Counted from the stretch's first letter, positions 11,166 through 22,976 are shown. The stretch is 64,000 nt of DNA from Kwoniella bestiolae CBS 10118 (GCF_000512585.2 NC_089241.1:186001-250000); one strand, 5' to 3'. Program-made: numbers and translations. Notes: generated from the letters alone by a model not told the origin.

Positions 11166-12492
11166 TCAACCAAGAGTGAAGAACTCCTGATTCACGTTAC
11201 CCTCGAAGCACTCCCATACCTGAAGCTGTTTGAGGATCTCATTCAAGCGAGTCGACTCGGCTCGAACGTCTAGGCACAGGTCTAAGATCACCATGTTTTA
11301 GCATACTTACGTTCTACCGTCTGAATGCTTCCTTATAATGTTGAGTTGTAGACTTACTGGAGTTGGTGATTCTCAACTTCTCCCCATCCCAATCCCAACG
11401 TGCTGCGCCGCCACAGCCCGTGAACCTCGCGATTGCACCGTTACCAGGTCTATACCCCGCATCCAGGCATGTGGTCGGATCAAAAGATGAAGATATTCTG
11501 AGGTCGGTACCGATCGTGAGGTTCAGGAGCTGGGCTGCGGCGAAGGGCCCGTCGGTAGCCTGTGAATATGCACTTCATACACGTTTGAAGTCAGTTCAAC
11601 TCTTGATTGATAAAAGAATGATAATACGAAAGATGGTATCGTACTCACATCACGGCACTTCTGGCATGGGGTGGTAATCCACCATCAAGGGTAAGTGCCA
11701 GGTCAGGTCGTCGGTAGGCTACAGATTATACACAAAGGAGGGGCGTTCAGTGCTGACCTCGCCTTGAGAGATGGGAAATACCCACGATGTAATCGCTTGC
11801 CACCCGTGGGAGGATCTTCGTAGACCGTTCCGAAAGGGGGATCATAATCCGGATATTCAGGGGTGGGAGTAAGGAGTGTCCAGACTAAGGGCACATCCGC
11901 TGTCAGTCTTGTTCACTGCTAAAGTTTGTGAAGCGGAATATACTCCAGCGTACGAACATTGCCTGACCATGACTCACTCTGATTGGTATTTCCTGTGGTA
12001 CATTGCCAAGTCTGCGTTCCCTCTTCTGCATTGCCTTGAGCTAAACATTGGTCGCCACCAGTGACAGCCAGTCGATTATCGTCTGTCCAGTACCATGTTT
12101 GCTGGAATGCTCCTGGCCAACTTGCCGCGAGCTGGACCATTGACCATTATCAGCTATGCCTATTCAACTGGGTCTGTCCCAAATCCCAAAGAAGTGAAAT
12201 TACGCACCTGCACCGGCTCGTTGTTGTCCCTTCCCGTACCTGCGTCTAATGCCAGATCCGTATTGTACAAAATAATACTGCCACTACCTGGACTAGCATT
12301 CCACAATGCGGCTCTTTCACATGGTATAGTACCTACTCTCGTACCTACACCCCAGGTTGATTGTTGACCAAGTGGATGAAGACATTGGTTATTCCTAAAG
12401 GACTTGATCCGGATCGCTGTGTATCGCTTCTCGAGGGAGATGGGAGTGGCGAATACAGCTGAGAGGATGATGAGAAATGTGAGGTGATACAT
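11166..12492 (-). CDS. Secreted ricin-B-fold (beta-trefoil) lectin-like protein A, two-domain form
   Basis: The ATG at 12492 opens a signal peptide (MYHLTFLIILSAVFATPIS) followed by LEKR, a Kex2-type dibasic site, directly before the mature start YTAIRIKSFRNNQCL. Trefoil repeats are seen as NASPGSGSIILY, LALDAGTGRDNN, QQTWYWTDDNRLAV, DQCLAQG and QTWQC. After a Pro-rich linker exon (VWTLLTPTPEYPDYDPPFG) comes a second half with LDAGYRPGNGAIARF, WDWDGEKLRITNS and a final CLDVRAES to VNQEFFTLG; TGA at 11166-11168. Several short introns separate the repeats. The Q-x-W and CLD motifs are those of the ricin-type beta-trefoil carbohydrate-binding fold; no enzymatic or toxin A-chain domain is present. 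Expected outside the cell or in the wall. First of five same-strand copies. Confidence 0.75.
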
Positions 12493-12985
12493 CTTGCTCA
12501 AAGTACGATCATACAATACTAGATGGAAGGATGTATTGTAGAGGTCCGTAGTATATAGGATAAGGAAGGAAAGATGTTGACAGTGAGGATAATGACAACA
12601 ACCTTCCGTTTTTTGGACGGTACGTGAAGGTCTCGAGAAGGTTGACCTGCTGATTGATGTTTGATCGGACCTGAAAGGTACGCCTCTCAACCTTGTCTTC
12701 ACTTGGCACAGCTATAGTAGTCGTACTCCATCATACATCAAGCTTACAGTGTTGTCTAGATCTGATCGGATGAATACCAATGTACATGTCGTCATGTGTA
12801 TGTATGTGTGTGTGGCGAATCATAGAATATCCATGCGCACACAACTCAGCCAAGGATACATATTGTAGACATGCATACATACACGCATACACTGAGAAAT
12901 TATACCGAGACCGTTAACGTAGATTGTTCATTGAATAACCATGAAGCATTAAATATGTGAAGGATGGAGGAACGAATCAGCTAGC
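12493..12985. other. Intergenic spacer within lectin-like array
   Basis: Holds the promoter of gene A (a TATATAGGATA stretch near 12553 on the + strand) and a TGTATGTATGTGTGTG run at about 12796-12814, partly complementary to a CATACATACACGCATAC run near 12873-12890. These could pair as a hairpin. No gene seen. Confidence 0.45.
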
Positions 12986-14445
12986 TTAAGCCTTTTTGGC
13001 GATAGTGAAGAACTCTTGATTGTGATTACCGGCTCCGCACGTCCATACTTGGAGTGTCTTCTGGATGTCGTATGGGTCTGACGGAGTAGGAGAAGATTCA
13101 GCTCGTACGTCCAGACAGAGATCTATTGAGAATGTCAGCTTTCCGTTACACCAACAATTCATGGTATAACATGTACGGGATAAGGTCAGGAGGCAATCCA
13201 CTCACTCGTGTTAGTGATTTTGAGATGAGTCCCATCCCAATCCCATCTGCTGCTTTCCACGGTATCGCAGTCGTACAACAGGACTCTGTTTCGGTTGGCA
13301 GGCTCGGCACCAGCGTGCAAACAATAGTTGTTGTCGGCGGTGTAGAGGAGAACTACAGAATTGGTGGTCCCTGCAGGAGGGAGGTACCAAAGTTGACGTC
13401 GGGCATATAAGTTGGAGTTGTGTAGATCGTAAGCGCTACGCACCACCAATGTCAATGACTACCATGATCCTCCACTGAAATCAGAGGCTTGTGTGGGTTG
13501 AGATGAATTTGAGGTCAGAGCTTACATATCAACGTATCGTCCAAAAGCAGCTACACCACCAGTGACGGTGACTGCCAGATCAGGTCTTTGATATGCTGCG
13601 TCACAGGAGGGATCATTTTCAGCATACTTCCCAGTAGAATTGAATGATGATCACTCACGATGGATTCGTACCCCTGAGTTAGCGGGATCAAGGTACGTCT
13701 GTCCTATAGGGGGGTGGAGTATAGGTTGTTGCCCAGGAACGGGTACGTATGGTGCGTAAGGCTGAACGATCGTCCAGACTACCACACCCCATCATTCGGT
13801 TAGCGCTGTCGTGAATCGAGGGAGTGGTGATCCTCACTCACTTTGGTTGATGTTTCCTGCACCGCATTGCCAAGTGTGCACACCAGTATCATCATTGTAC
13901 TTGTCAAGACATTGATTGCCACCAGTGATGGCGATCCTTCCATCAGCGGTGAGGTACCATCTGCACAAATTCGATTCAGTCAGATCCTACTTCTTAGCGT
14001 TACAGATGAATACGACCCACGTTTGTTGGAATAAGCCCGGATAGCTTTGCCAAATCTACCATCAATCGTGACCATCAGTTGTACAGTATGACATGCACGA
14101 ATCTATGGACCCAGGGTGGCAAATGGTAACACCTCGATCACTCACCTTAACACCCTCTCCATTGGCATTGCCCGTCCCGGCATCCAGCGCGTAGATCACA
14201 TTGTTTGCGAGGGTGATACTTCCACTCCCGGGGTTGATATTCCATGTTCTGGCTTGTGAACAGTCGACGGCGCCCACAGGTACCCCATTAGCTGTAGTGG
14301 TTCCAATAGGAGAGAGGCAATATCCGTTTCGGAAGGCTTGAATCTTCACGCCGTTGTATCGTTTGTTGAGGTGGATAGGATCCGAGATAGGGGAGGATAA
14401 GGTGACCTGGAGTATGGCAAGGATGGGTATGAGTGAGGTGAGCAT
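12986..14445 (-). CDS. Secreted ricin-B-fold lectin-like protein B, two-domain form
   Basis: The ATG at 14445 starts a signal peptide (MLTSLIPILAILQVTLSSP), then HLNKR as the Kex2-type site and mature YNGVKIQAFRNGYCLSP. The first trefoil half shows INPGSGSITLANN, ALDAGTGNANGEGVK, WYLTADGRIAITGGNQCLD and HTWQCGAGNINQ. A Pro-rich linker exon (VWTIVQPYAPYVPVPGQQP) leads to a second half with YARRQLWYLPPAG, NYCLHAGAEPANRNRVLLY, SRWDWDGTHLKITNT and a final DLCLDVRAESS to HNQEFFTIAKKA; TAA at 12986-12988. It is the closest full-length partner of gene A, with the same exon plan. A TATAAGA-like element lies about 100 bp upstream of the ATG on the minus strand (14546-14553). Role inferred: secreted carbohydrate binding. 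Confidence 0.78.
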
Positions 14446-15210
14446 ATCCGTTCAGAGCTGATAAGAGATGAAGAACTGAGTGATGGTGTAAAGTGGTGAT
14501 TGGTTGTTGAGAACTGAGAAGGAGCGGTTGGACATTCTGCATCTTCTTATAGGCTTTTTGGTGATCGTAATCCAAGTCTCGCTGCATTGTACTATGAAGA
14601 CTGACCATCAGTATTGCAAAAGATCATATGACTTTGGTCAGATCTGTGTATCGCCCTTATGACTTCGTTGTTCATTGCCTTCTGTTGAAGACGTCCAAAC
14701 TCGCTTGGACAGGCTTCCTTTCAGATCTCAAGGGTACCGAACAGGAAGCGGAAGGTTGATGCTGCTTGGCATTATAGCAGAATGGGCAATCAGTCCACGG
14801 ATTGATCTTACTATACCGCGAAGGCCGACATTTGGGATCAAGGACGAGATCTACAGAAAGTGAGGCCACGGGGTCGTATCAACCTAATGATGACATCCTC
14901 AAGAGCACTGTAAGTATGTTCCTCCAATCTGATTGACCACACACATGCTGCACTTGAACACATTGCCCAGTCTCATCACCCGACTGCATAGATCCATAAC
15001 GAAATAATGAGAATCATAATCGACAATTTAGTGTCCAATCAAGCCTGACATTATTACCCTACTTTACGCCTGAACGAGCCATATAGACAAGTGAAAATGA
15101 AAGAGGTTGCGTTCTATCTAAGGGGGCGATTGTCAGTACATCCGGGACACACAAGAATTAGGGAAAGGACAGGTCGCAAGTAGTATCAAGTGACTTACAA
15201 AGATGAGTTC
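14446..15210. other. Intergenic spacer within lectin-like array
   Basis: Contains the promoter and 5' UTR of gene B. I see no gene; short open frames on both strands around 14670-14870 overlap each other and show no family motif. Confidence 0.45.
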
Positions 15211-15933
15211 TTAAGCAGCAGTAGCTTCAGGCGCTCTTTGAGCGACTCTTCCGACAGTGTGGTTAGGAGGAGGAGTACCGTTGGCAGGGATGATGTTCCA
15301 AGCTATTAATGATGGAATGTCAACGCCGATCCAGGAGATGGGGTGGGTGATGATCCACAGACAAGATCTTACCTTGATTGGTATTTCCAGTGGTGCATTG
15401 GTAAGTTTGTGGCCCGTTGGTGCCTTCATCCAGGCATTGGACACCGTTGGTGATGGCAATCCTGTTATCACCCGTCAAGTACCAGCTGCAGCGTATGTCA
15501 TGTCAGCACCATCAACAAGAGAGTAGCCACAAGAAGAATGACTCACGTTTGAGCAAAAGTGCCGGGGATAGATTTCCACAACTACCCATCAACCTGTCAG
15601 TTACTGAATCGCAGATCTAGGCAGAACAACGGAGAATGATCGACTCACAACGACAGCAGCATTGTTGGTACTTCCTCCACCTTGGGCTTGAAGCGCCCAA
15701 GTAGTACCATGAAGAATGACACTTCCGCTTCCAGGGGTGATATCCCAAGTGGCACCGTTATCGCAGCCGGTAGTACCTACAACAGTACCGTTTTGCCAAG
15801 CGCTGAAGGGTGCGAGACAAAGTGAATCTCGGATTGATTGGATCTTGGCGGCTGAGTATCGCTTCTCGATAGGTGAGGCAGCGACGAGACTGATTGATGA
15901 GATGGCAAGTGCGACGATGGTGGAGAAGTGCAT
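15211..15933 (-). CDS. Secreted ricin-B-fold lectin-like protein C, single-domain form
   Basis: The ATG at 15933 begins a signal peptide (MHFSTIVALAISSISLVAAS), then PIEKR and mature YSAAKIQSIRDSLCLAPF. One beta-trefoil half follows: WDITPGSGSVILHG, ALQAQGGGSTNNAAVV, an intron, GTFAQTWYLTGDNRIAI, CLDEGTNGPQTYQCTTGN and a short tail exon (AWNIIPANGTPPPN to APEATAA); TAA at 15211-15213. It lacks the second half seen in genes A and B. An upstream in-frame ATG at 16053 would bury the signal peptide, so I prefer 15933. A TATATATA element lies about 110 bp upstream (16042-16049). Confidence 0.78.
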
Positions 15934-16896
15934 GATGATGTCGTTGAGATGATGGATGTTTATCTGTGTGGTACGATGTTGGAGGTGCTTGGGAGGGCTG
16001 GGAGTTGGAGAATGAGGAATGATTCGCTCCAAAAAAGGGTGTATATATACCACTCGTACCTCAAGAGTTGCAGTAGGTCAAATATTCGATATCGATGGAT
16101 TGAAGATAGCCACAAGGCGGTTCCGGTTGGCTCTTGGAATGAGGGGACTACTATCGGGTGAGTTCTACAGCCTGGCATCTTCTCACGACTCCTCGCACAC
16201 CGAGATGATCCGCATAGCCCCAAAGGGACTCACATGACTTGACATGAGGCTAGTGCGTTCAGCAAAATTCACTTCGACACAGCCTCTCCCCATCTCATCA
16301 GTCTGCCAAATCGACGAATAGCACTCCAGATCATTTTAGGCGAAAAAATAAAATAAAAACACATCCCTCTTGTATGATTAATCAATGATCGGAACAATGT
16401 CTTCCCCACTCACGGAGACTAATCACATCGTTAGTCAGGGCACCTAGGCGATGCTGATAGGAACGTGCCTTGTCGAGATCGAGATTGATGGATTGATTGA
16501 TCGGAAAGAGACTGCGGATTGCAAATCAGCTTGAGTCATATGATCTGAACGATACTCTACGGTCCACTCTGATTGGGGCCGAGATTCCGAAGACATCGGA
16601 GGCTAGCGTCGAGTTGAAGCATGCGTGGACTGCGGCAGAACCTGAAGAATTATTCCGATGATGCGAGGGGCATGACCTTAAACAAGCCTATTCTTGTGAT
16701 GCATGCAGATTCAAGTATAGCATACATATGCAGCTGATTATTAGAGGCTCAAAGAAAATAATTGAAGAATGTAGAAAATGTCCGTTCGGTGATATGATGA
16801 TTGGGAAGGCTCTCATGTACACTGGGAGTGAGCCTATGTGTCCGGCAAGATGGTCAGCGAAGAAAGTGAAACGACTTGAGCTTTTTGACTTACTGT
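15934..16896. other. Intergenic spacer within lectin-like array
   Basis: Nearly 1 kb between genes C and D. It holds the gene C promoter and AT-rich sequence, including an AAAATAAAATAAAAAC run near 16342-16358. No gene or RNA is evident. Confidence 0.45.
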
Positions 16897-17757
16897 TCAG
16901 ACCGTAGTAGGTGTGACTGGCACCTCGGTATAGGTGGTGGAAACAGGAGTTACAGTGGTAGTAGCTCCCCAGTCGTCGTAAGTCTCGGCGTCGGTAGGAA
17001 TAGGTAAGATGGAAATCTCCGTGGGGTCCACAGGTTCAGGCAAGGGGACGGGAGTAGCACCTGCGTCATCACCTTGAAGGATGTTCCATACTGTACTCGG
17101 ATAGCAGTCTCAGTACAGGTATCGTATCACCGTTGACAGAAGCAGCTCGAGACGATCCTGGACTCACCTTGGTTGTTGTTTCCTGGATAGCATTCCCACG
17201 TTTGTGTTCCGTAATTGTCACCTTCGTCCAAACATTGATTTCCACCTGTAATGGCGATTCGATAGTCGTCGGTGAGGTACCAGCTAACGATCATACGTAC
17301 TTTTATTGTTTATTCGTTACATCCAGTCAGAAGAGACCCAGCAGACTCACGTTTGTTGGAATAAACCAGGATATGATTCCCAGATCTACAGTACCCATTC
17401 GATTCAGCTATCGTCCATTTCAAGCAAGTATTGTACAGTAGTCCACAAAATCAGGAGTAAACTTACCTTGACGATCTCCCCATTCTCAGTACCAGTACCA
17501 GCATCCAGAGCATAGTTGGTCCCACTCAAGACGATACTTCCACTACCGGGGTTGATATCCCATCTTGGAGCATATTGACATTGAGTAGTCTTGACTTGGA
17601 CACCGTTGTATTGGTGGGGACCATAGGGGACCAAGCAGTATCCATCTCGGTACGATTGGATCTTCACTCCGGTGTATCTTCTCTGGATAGGTGTAGGGGA
17701 GGCAGTGGCCAGCGAGAGCAGGGAAAGAGGAATGAGTGCGAGTAAAGTGGTAAGCAT
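16897..17757 (-). CDS. Secreted ricin-B-fold lectin-like protein D, single-domain form with Thr/Pro tail
   Basis: The ATG at 17757 starts the signal peptide (MLTTLLALIPLSLLSLATAS), followed by TPIQRR and mature YTGVKIQSYRDGYCLVPYG. The trefoil repeats read WDINPGSGSIVLSG, YALDAGTGTENGEIVK, a short exon around LFQQTW, WYLTDDYRIAITGGNQCLD and TQTWECYPGNNNQ. The last exon has a tail rich in Pro, Thr and Val (VPLPEPVDPTEISILPIP, then PVTPTTV) that replaces the second trefoil half and may be O-glycosylated; TGA at 16897-16899. Introns fall at the same places as in genes A-C. A TATTTATAA element sits about 115 bp upstream (17871-17879). Confidence 0.76.
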
Positions 17758-18604
17758 GTTGGCTGTCTCGGTATCAGAGTCGATGTGTGAAGTCGATATG
17801 CGAAAAATAAATGAGGACTGGATGATTTGGGACGAGCGAGAGAGGCGAATTATCTTCACGTCAAGCACGCTATTTATAACATTCAACACGCATCGAGTCG
17901 ATACTTGGACACTGCGATGCTATGCAGATCCTTATGGAAGTACATGCATAGCTTTCGTGGAAGGTCTGTCCGTAAATCGCAAAAGCACTGTTGTCTTGGC
18001 TTCGGAGATCTTCTGATGTGGAGTCATGCTTAAAGGAAGAGTACGTATGTGTGTCATGCTGGACTGTGCCTCGAGTCGAAAGCTGTGCCGTAAAACAATC
18101 ATCGAGCTTCTTTCGTGCTGGTCTGGAGTAGGTCTGAAGTAGTTTGTCCGGCGATGCATGCATGGAACAGCCCTCCTTTCGGGGCGTGGGCTTTGCATGC
18201 GGTGATGACGCCGGATGACCGACGAGATGTTTGGGGTGGGCTTCGGTTGAAGTCCACTCATGGATCTTGGTCTAGACTTGACTTGGGTCGTGAAAACTTG
18301 GATTCTCGAGTAGACATGGGAATGAAAGATCTCACAGTTCCACTCAGTCAAAGGTATCATAACTCCCGCAAGACCGTTATGACATACTCTGCATTCTATG
18401 TACAAGAATTCGAATGAAAGGCTATTAAAATATCTCACAACCAGAAGGAAAATCCATATTATTATTTCTCAGTACCCCGTCCCAAGTCCCGTATTCAAAG
18501 GCTACTTTGATCGTCAGATAAAGACTCCATGTTCAGCAAGACTAGAGCCTACCCAGCCAGATAGCTTATTGGTCGATGATCCAAACTAACAACGCAGGTA
18601 ATGG
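17758..18604. other. Intergenic spacer within lectin-like array
   Basis: Promoter side of gene D and downstream side of gene E. A minus-strand frame of about 168 codons at 17932-18438 runs through the promoter, has no recognisable motif and no relatives in the array; I treat it as chance. Confidence 0.4.
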
Positions 18605-19236
18605 TCAAAATGGCGTTCCTGTATGGAACCAACAACAAGCTTACTCACCTTGATTGGTGTTACCGGTGGTGCATTGATAGGTTTGGGGTCCGTTGTCACC
18701 CTCATCGAGACATTGGTTCCCACCAGTGATGGCAATTCTGTTATCGGTGGTGAGGTACCAGCTATTGTGAGACCAGAGAACAGTCAGCACTTGTTCTCTT
18801 TATCTTTTGCGCCGGAGTGGAAGAGATATTTCACTCACGTTTGTTGGAAAGCCCCGGGAGTAGATGTCGCCAGCTATATCATAGCAAACAAGATGTCAAT
18901 ATGGCCTCTCGATAGACTTCGTAGCATGAAATGAGGAATGATTTGGCTCGCCTTGACTTGAGCATTGTTGGTTGACCCAGTACCAGCATCCAAAGCGTAA
19001 GTCGATCCATGAAGGATGACACTACCGCTTCCTGGGTTGATATCCCATCGTGCAGCGAAGGCACAATCAACAGTGACTACTTGAGTACCGTCTGTCCATC
19101 TTGCACCTGCGGGAGAGAGACATCGGTTATCTCTTGCTGCTCTGATCTTCACCGTGGAGTATCGTTTCTCGACAGGCGAAGATGCGACCATGGAGAGGAA
19201 GGAGATGAGGGTGATGAGAATAGCTGGAGCGAACAT
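18605..19236 (-). CDS. Secreted ricin-B-fold lectin-like protein E, single-domain, short tail
   Basis: The first true ATG is at 19236 (MFAPAILITLISFLSMVASS); the frame opens upstream only from a TTG. PVEKR precedes mature YSTVKIRAARDNRCLSPAG. The trefoil half reads WDINPGSGSVILHG, YALDAGTGSTNNAQVK, AFQQTWYLTTDNRIAI, CLDEGDNGPQTYQCTTGN. After the conserved TNQ the next exon, if spliced at the consensus sites seen (donor near 18652, acceptor near 18623), gives only GTPF and a TGA at 18605-18607. The protein is therefore shorter than C and D at the C-terminus and may be decaying or recently truncated. TATTTATAA lies about 118 bp upstream (19354-19362). Confidence 0.7.
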
Positions 19237-21887
19237 GTTGAATTGCAAGTAAAGGTTCGCGTTGTAAGGTAGACGTTGAGTGAATTATTCAAATAGAATG
19301 TTGGAAGCGGAAAGCTTGGGGTTGGAGACGTTGAGGAGCTTCACGCAGTCGGCTATTTATAAGTCTTGGAGAGTGATAAGTAAATATGCGTCATCTGCAT
19401 CACTCACTATGGTGGGACACCTCTCGCAACATTGCGAAGTATGAGTATGGTCAATATGGACTAGGTAGATAGCCGAGACTCGGGAGAATGCCGTTCTGGT
19501 ACACACCCTCATCCGGATTGATCGGTCTAGATCTCAACACCGCCTCCTACGGAGCTAGACGGATCAAATGAACTCCCCCACTCTCACATACTAATTATCG
19601 TCATGTGCCCTCGCCAAGTGCGATTTTAGCTTAAAGTGTTAAAGTGCTAAAGTGTTGAAGCTCGGTACCTCCGTGCGGGGATCACCCACAAGGCGATGAA
19701 GGCAATGATCCGATCATACGATGGTCGTCAGCGGATCTGATCTGGTCTAGCTCTACTCTAGTCTAGGTCCGTGGCTATGTCGTGTATTCTCACACACACT
19801 CTTGAGAAGTGGACCTAAGTTATACGTATGCTTTCCCCTGTGAAGTAAGGAGGTGGATAGAGATCGCAAGGGAGAGGTCACAGGGCAGAAAACCATGTGG
19901 CAGTGGATCCAAGATTGCAGCGAAGAAGTTAACCGGAAAGTTGTGCCATGATAATGGGGTTCTGTACCTGTACCCATTAGAATGGCATGACCTGAGTTTC
20001 AAGAGGGAGGGCATGGCTTTCCAGTGAGGGCATCGTCATGCATATAATGTCAAGAGCACCCGTGGAAGATAGCTTCAATTATTTCCCTTCTGATCACAGA
20101 GTCAACCCAATGCACAAGATCTCCTGAGAGAAATCAGAACACAATTGTGGTCATCGATCAGGGAGATGCGTAACTCTGACAGCTCAACCTCCAACTATCT
20201 TTGAGTGCCTTCAAGTCCTTCTTATGATTGGTCAAGCACTAAACCCGAATACCATACAAAGCGATCAGTCAGCATTCCCCCTTGACTTCTTATGTTGTAC
20301 TTAGAGGTACGACGGACTTACAGATTGACAGGCGACGGGACGGATCCATAATCCTTTTCTACTACTCTCATCGACCAGCAGCTCCTGCAAGAGACAGCAG
20401 TCGCACAGGATAGACGTGACTGTCTCATTCAGACTGGCAGTCTTCATCAGGTCGCTGTTTGTATAGATCGCCCAGGTCGGATTGGTGGACGTTTTCACAT
20501 GTCTCTCTTGATCGGGGGAAACGTACCCTCCTTGGTTGATTGTGTGGCACTGATAACGTATTCGATCAGCAAGTCCTCGTAAAGGAGGATCATCGATCGG
20601 TGTTGCAGGTGCTACCCGATGAGAATAACATGCTAGAATGCATGAGACTTGCTGGACCTACCCAGGAACATAGTACCCTATCCTTCTTTTGGGCATCCGA
20701 TAAGGTTCGAACGTTCGTTGAAAGTCGGAAAGGACAGACAGGTTCATCGCTCCGCCCATTACATCGCATTCTGATTATATTGGACCATTGATTGTTCGCT
20801 GAGATAACATCGTTTGTCTGAGTGTACCATTTTCTGTCTGTGGCTTGAAAGGTTCGCTTGGTGTTGCCTGACAGGGATGACATCGTTTCACAGCAGATAT
20901 GTGGCGATGTGCGATACGATGGCAATCTGACGTATTGGGTTGTACTATACCTTTTTATAGTCTGGGATGGTGTTGGGTAAGACCTTGAGGATAGTAATGT
21001 AAGCCTTCCTACGCCCGCTAACTAACGATTCTGGACTCCTCCAACGCTTTCGGGAGCCACAGTACCCCGCTCAGCTCGGCGGACCTCTATGGAGCCTGAG
21101 ATGGAACAGTTGTCAGCCCCTGGGTTGCGAGACCCGGGGTATCCTCCTCCCTCCTTGATGGTCAATATGTGAGAAGCCCTGTTCTACTTGAACTCGTACA
21201 GCCAGCTCGGTAATAGTGGCCGGCCGGATGTCGCATGATTGAAGCATTCAAGAAGATCAGAGCCCGGTTAAGATATTTGCATGCATCTCCGCTGCTTTTG
21301 AGTAAGCTTGATTCATTGGAAGGCTGCACAACTCAGCTTCATAAGCCCAAAGCCTTTGCGTTTCCACATGAGTATTTGCTGGAATCACGAAAGCCAAACG
21401 GAATCAACTCCTACAGAAGACCTGCAGTCTCAATTGTCTGGTTTATTCGAGTATGGTCCGGCTGAGTCAATGCTTAAGCGATGCATCCGGTGTCATGTAT
21501 GCTGGCGCTGGCCGAGCACCTCACCGATTGGCGAGTTGAGATCCGGCATGAGATGATGACAGTTTCGGAATTGGGTTTATATCGTTCAGTAGGGCGTTCT
21601 ACGAGACACAACGGACAATAGGAGGTCCTACTCGTCGCCTGAAAGCGGATCAAGGGGAGTTTCAAGCCAAGATCGCTTCACACAGAGGATCTGTGGTGCC
21701 AGACCTTTTCTGTTGGATCTGGAGTCAACAAGTCATCAAGCTCCGAGCTCCGTTTCCATTATTATTCATAATCGAAGCCTCGCTCGAAGTCAACGACTGA
21801 GTGCACATGATATAGTCATCGATAGGACCAAAATTTGGAACTCAGCTATGTATTGTACTTCCCCTCTATCGCGTCAATCCATCAACC
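19237..21887. other. Gene-poor region, possibly with decayed genes
   Basis: About 2.65 kb with no confident gene. It contains the gene E promoter, a short AAAGTGYT triple repeat at 19633-19656, and a minus-strand region at about 20340-20925 that could code (entered separately). The rest (21000-21880) shows only short overlapping frames without motifs. Confidence 0.45.
20338..20925 (-). pseudogene. Possible Cys-containing gene or degenerate lectin-like relic
   Basis: A minus-strand frame from 20925 reads RKWYTQTNDVISANNQW, which weakly recalls the trefoil strand WYLTTDNRIAITGGNQ, then RVLCSWVGPASLMH. An intron with consensus ends (GTAGCACC near 20621 to TATCAG near 20556) would join it to CHTINQGG, which weakly recalls the family CTTGNTNQG, then PTWAIYTNSDLMK, ILCDCCLLQELL and WIRPVACQS. 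I see no signal peptide and no clear start. It lies on the array strand just upstream of gene E. It may be a sixth, decayed copy or an unrelated small gene; I cannot decide. Confidence 0.25.
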
Positions 21888-22976
21888 CTATCGGTCAGTC
21901 CTGACATGTTCCAATATCCTGGACCACCTCAACTCCTTCTCGCATTGATCCAACTCCCTAAACTCTACTCTCTCTTCCATCCAGCTCAGTACGTCCCATC
22001 TATTATTCGAGCGAAGATCCCTATAAGCCCCCTCCTTGACGCTCTCAGCTCCAATCACATAGTATTCCAGCTTCACCTTCCGATCGACAAGTTGATTCTG
22101 ATCTTTCAGCTTCTTCCAATCCTCATACAGAACTCTGAGTTGATATACAAAACATGTATGATCGTAGAGCCCTAGAGATCTTGGGACCACGAACCTGACA
22201 AGTTGGGCATGCTTCAGAGTTACCGGCACCATATTCACGCAAAGTGAGCCATTGTGTCGCTTGTTGTCGTTGTTCGGTATAAAGTCCTGGGTAATGATGA
22301 ATGTGATATGTTTAGGTTTGATCCCTTCCTCGTACTCTTGGATCAACTTTCTATGATTTACCATCCTCGAACCATCTTTGATCTCCACTACCAGCTCCTC
22401 CACCGTCCCATCCCTAAGCTGTTCATTCAATTTCGAAGCGAAGTCCACAAACATGTAATACAGATTTTCTTCACCTTGAGCCAGGTAGACGTCCCACGCC
22501 ATATCAATCTTCCTAACATTCTCGAACAGGTCCGAGTGAGGTACGAACGCAGGTTGATCTCCACATGTAATCGTACCAATCTGGAATGCGTTTGATCTAT
22601 CCATCAAATGAAGTATCTCGGTGTGTTTATATGCTCTGATTGTGTTATTATCATCTTCGCACCCTCTACTGTAGGTTCGGAATAGACCGCTGAAGGCGTA
22701 AGGGCGCATGGTAATGTCCTTATAGAGGATTGGGATGTATTTGTCGTAGAGCGGTTGAGAGAGTAAGACGACCAGAGCAGGGTCAAGGGAGAAAAGGGCG
22801 TCGATAATTAGGTGATGGACTGGTAGGAGCCTTTGGAAGACTTTGGGATTTAGGTAGGGGTCTTGCCATTTGGGTAAGAGATGGACGGGAGTAGGGTACC
22901 CGGAGGGATGGGTATCGTGGGAAGAAGGTGAGTGAGGATGAACGAGTCGTTTAAAGAAGGAACGGAATCTGGTCAT
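21888..22976 (-). CDS. F-box-like protein, family member 3
   Basis: Single exon of 362 codons, ATG at 22976 (MTRFRSFFKRLVHP), TAG at 21888-21890. The family block reads VFQRLLPVHHLIIDALFSL, VVLLSQPLYDKYIPILYKDI, followed by TEILHLMDRSNAF. The first 30 residues are basic and His/Ser-rich. The remainder contains predicted alternating strands and helices but no motif I can name. The phrase FQRLLPVH is shared with member 4, 500 bp downstream in the window, making these two the closest pair here and suggesting a local duplication. Confidence 0.65.
   Translation of the reverse strand: MTRFRSFFKRLVHPHSPSSHDTHPSGYPTPVHLLPKWQDPYLNPKVFQRLLPVHHLIIDALFSLDPALVVLLSQPLYDKYIPILYKDITMRPYAFSGLFRTYSRGCEDDNNTIRAYKHTEILHLMDRSNAFQIGTITCGDQPAFVPHSDLFENVRKIDMAWDVYLAQGEENLYYMFVDFASKLNEQLRDGTVEELVVEIKDGSRMVNHRKLIQEYEEGIKPKHITFIITQDFIPNNDNKRHNGSLCVNMVPVTLKHAQLVRFVVPRSLGLYDHTCFVYQLRVLYEDWKKLKDQNQLVDRKVKLEYYVIGAESVKEGAYRDLRSNNRWDVLSWMEERVEFRELDQCEKELRWSRILEHVRTDR

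Noticed and set aside
17932..18438. 168-codon minus-strand frame between lectin-like genes D and E
   Set aside because: Overlaps the promoter of gene D, has odd composition and no motif or relatives.
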